A stretch of DNA of 64,000 nucleotides from Paenibacillus turicensis (GTDB lineage Bacteria; Bacillota; Bacilli; Paenibacillales; Paenibacillaceae), in NCBI RefSeq assembly GCF_017873435.1, contig NZ_JAGGKG010000024.1, forward strand, positions 19,431 to 83,430, given 5' to 3'. Below, one piece after another: positions 62,507 to 64,000 of this stretch. The notes under the pieces were generated by a model, which worked only from the letters and a program-made list of their open reading frames with translations, had not been told where the DNA came from and ran no database searches. The position numbers were made by a program, and so were the translations under genes. Each line of letters begins with the position of its first letter. Positions within the stretch are counted from its first letter, which is position 1.

Positions 62507-63028
62507 ATGGCAGAACAGCAATTTTTGACAGTGGGTAAAATTGTGAATACGCATGGGATTCGTGGCGATCTAAAGGTTTTGTTGAACACTGATTTTCCGG
62601 ATGTTCGTTTTGCGCCTAAAAGCAATTTAAGCCTTTTTCACCCAGAAAGTGGTGCTAAAGTAGATGTGAAGGTAGCAGCTTCAAGACCTCTTAAAGGAAT
62701 GTACCTAGTACGTTTTGAAGGTTTTGATAACATTAATTTAGTTGAAAAATTCAAAGGGTATGAAATTAAGGTTACGAAGGATAATACCGTCCCACTTGAG
62801 GAAGGTGAATATTACTATCATCAAATTATCGGCTGTCGTGTAGTTGGTGATGATGGAGCGGATTTAGGTGTGATTGAAGAAATTCTCCGTCCAGGGGCAA
62901 ATGATGTTTGGACAGTAAAAATGCCAAATGGAAAACCGTTGCTCCTTCCTGTAATCGATGATGTTGTTTTAGATGTGGACGTTGAGCAAAAAATTGTGAA
63001 GGTTCATTTAATGGAAGGGCTGTTATAA
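62507..63028 (+). CDS. rimM: Ribosome maturation factor RimM
   Basis: A 173-residue protein that helps 30S subunit assembly near S19. The N-terminal beta-barrel reads [29 protein letters not shown], and the C-terminal PRC-barrel has [41 protein letters not shown] precedes the ATG. Its stop overlaps the trmD start by one base. Confidence 0.96.
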   Translation: MAEQQFLTVGKIVNTHGIRGDLKVLLNTDFPDVRFAPKSNLSLFHPESGAKVDVKVAASRPLKGMYLVRFEGFDNINLVEKFKGYEIKVTKDNTVPLEEGEYYYHQIIGCRVVGDDGADLGVIEEILRPGANDVWTVKMPNGKPLLLPVIDDVVLDVDVEQKIVKVHLMEGLL

Positions 63029-63870
63029 TGATGAGAATGGATGTTCTCACTTTGTTTCCAGAAATGTTCGAGGGTGTATTTGGCTCTAGCATTTTAGGTA
63101 AAGCACAACAAAAAGGGATTATAGCTCTAAACGCGATTAATTTCCGTGAATATGCAGGCAATAAGCATTGTACGGTGGATGATATGCCTTATGGTGGCGG
63201 TGGTGGAATGGTCCTGAAGGCGGAACCTATTTTTGCTGCGGTTGAGGATTTACTTGCTAAGCAAGCTGCTAACACGATAGAAGCGACTGCTTTGGCTGCC
63301 GATGTTGCTTCCGATGATCATGGGGGAGGTGTGGCAACTGTCAAAGCACCACGGATTATTTTAATGTGTCCGCAGGGGGAAACCTTTACACAACGTAAAG
63401 CAGAGGAGCTAGCCCAAGAAGACCACCTTATTTTTATTTGCGGTCATTATGAAGGTTATGATGAACGGATTCGTGAACATCTAGTAACCGATGAAATTTC
63501 AATTGGTGATTATGTGCTAACTGGTGGAGAACTACCTGCGATGACCGTCATAGATAGCGTATCTAGGTTGTTGCCAGGGGTGCTTGGAAATGCGAGTAGT
63601 GCTGTAAGTGATTCCTTTAGTACAGGGTTGCTTGAATATCCTCATTATACTCGCCCTGCGGAGTTTAGAGGATGGAAGGTTCCAGATGTATTAATTAGTG
63701 GGCATCATGCCAATGTAGCGGTGTGGCGCCGTCAGGAAGCACTTCGTCGTACATTTGAACGTCGTCCTGATTTGCTGGAGAAAATTGAGCTGTCAAAGCA
63801 AGATATAGCCTTCATCAATGGGCTAAAGCTTGAAAAACAGCAGCAGGGCAATGCCAATGAGCTTGACTAA
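63028..63870 (+). CDS. trmD: tRNA (guanine37-N1)-methyltransferase, with an inserted segment
   Basis: A 280-residue trefoil-knot methyltransferase that modifies G37 next to the anticodon. [93 protein letters not shown] and [15 protein letters not shown] are intact. Residues about 72-105 (ending in [14 protein letters not shown]) form an alanine-rich segment about 25-30 residues longer than I expect for the family, which accounts for much of the extra length over the usual 240-250. Three close ATG codons (63028, 63031, 63037) make the exact start uncertain. Confidence 0.95.
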   Translation: MMRMDVLTLFPEMFEGVFGSSILGKAQQKGIIALNAINFREYAGNKHCTVDDMPYGGGGGMVLKAEPIFAAVEDLLAKQAANTIEATALAADVASDDHGGGVATVKAPRIILMCPQGETFTQRKAEELAQEDHLIFICGHYEGYDERIREHLVTDEISIGDYVLTGGELPAMTVIDSVSRLLPGVLGNASSAVSDSFSTGLLEYPHYTRPAEFRGWKVPDVLISGHHANVAVWRRQEALRRTFERRPDLLEKIELSKQDIAFINGLKLEKQQQGNANELD

Positions 63871-63914
63871 AACGATAAATAGATAAAGAGCTATTTCCTA
63901 CTGGTTTTGATATG

Positions 63915-63977
63915 CTCCCATCATAGTAGACAGTAGAAAAAACAAAAATTCTACTTCTACCATGATGGGAGTTTTTA
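63915..63977 (+). terminator. Rho-independent terminator after trmD
   Basis: CTCCCATCATAGTAGA pairs with TCTACCATGATGGGAG (63957-63972 region), with an inner pair CAGTAGAA/TTCTACT, followed by TTTTTAT. It closes the ylxM-trmD operon. Confidence 0.88.
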
Positions 63978-64000
63978 TAGTGTCTAAAAGAAGCAAGATT

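Noticed and set aside
63982..64000. GTG-started coding sequence at the window end
   Set aside because: Only six codons are visible, and the apparent ribosome site is part of the trmD terminator stem.
1..64000. CRISPR arrays, tRNA or rRNA genes, prophage or intact transposase genes
   Set aside because: No regularly spaced repeats, no RNA-gene signatures and no transposase, integrase or phage structural motifs were seen on either strand.

Overview
The window looks like a chromosome segment of a low-GC, spore-forming, S-layer-bearing member of the Bacillales, most likely Brevibacillus or a close Paenibacillaceae relative. That placement is inferred from gene content and order: a GerM-type lipoprotein, YlbJ, an SLH-domain surface protein, and one continuous run fapR-plsX-fabH-fabD-fabG-acpP-fabF-rnc-smc-ftsY-(trhA)-ylxM-ffh-rpsP-khpA-rimM-trmD. 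No species was assigned by comparison. No rRNA, tRNA, CRISPR array, prophage or intact insertion sequence was seen.

Layout. 1-6.8 kb: 3' end of leuD, then envelope genes (amidase with a possible ECF-sigma promoter, GerMN lipoprotein, large SLH protein) and endonuclease III. 6.9-12.5 kb: a heterodimeric multidrug ABC exporter (BmrCD type) with a possible leader peptide, purT and an acetyltransferase. 12.5-22.2 kb: a papain-like lipid/peptide hydrolase, a secreted CAP protein, an SGNH hydrolase with an ABC-2 exporter, topoisomerase IV (parE-parC) and a MarR regulator. 22.2-36 kb: RNA-modification genes, a Fur-box-controlled flavodoxin, an orphan ABC ATPase, an SPFH protein, an HD-GYP protein, an NSS transporter and assorted small accessory genes. 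36-41 kb: three small minus-strand genes, then a five-gene LanFEG-like ABC exporter plus two-component system, a probable antimicrobial-peptide resistance module. 41-47.4 kb: the ylb block (rsmD, coaD, ylbJ, ylbL, tmcAL, yceD, rpmF). 47.5-64 kb: FapR-controlled fatty acid and phospholipid synthesis, then chromosome condensation, SRP and ribosome/tRNA maturation genes.

How the genes work together. FapR, PlsX, FabH, FabD, FabG, AcpP and FabF cover most of the acyl-chain initiation and elongation cycle, and a FapR-type operator lies upstream of fapR. FtsY, Ffh and YlxM form the membrane-targeting system, transcribed next to ribosomal protein S16, RimM, KhpA and TrmD. Topoisomerase IV and SMC both serve chromosome segregation.

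Most notable non-coding signals. (i) A dispersed family of three 140-230 bp palindromic elements (13.84, 24.03 and 31.88 kb) whose arms and inner stems co-vary. One sits in the 5' leader of the flavodoxin gene, directly between a Fur-box promoter and the ribosome binding site. (ii) A three-hairpin region upstream of rsmD that matches the position of the ylbH-leader RNA motif. (iii) A FapR operator, an ECF-type promoter, and several well-formed sigma-A promoters and terminators. I did not find an obviously new multi-gene system. The palindromic element family, especially the copy in the flavodoxin leader, is the best candidate for something undescribed.
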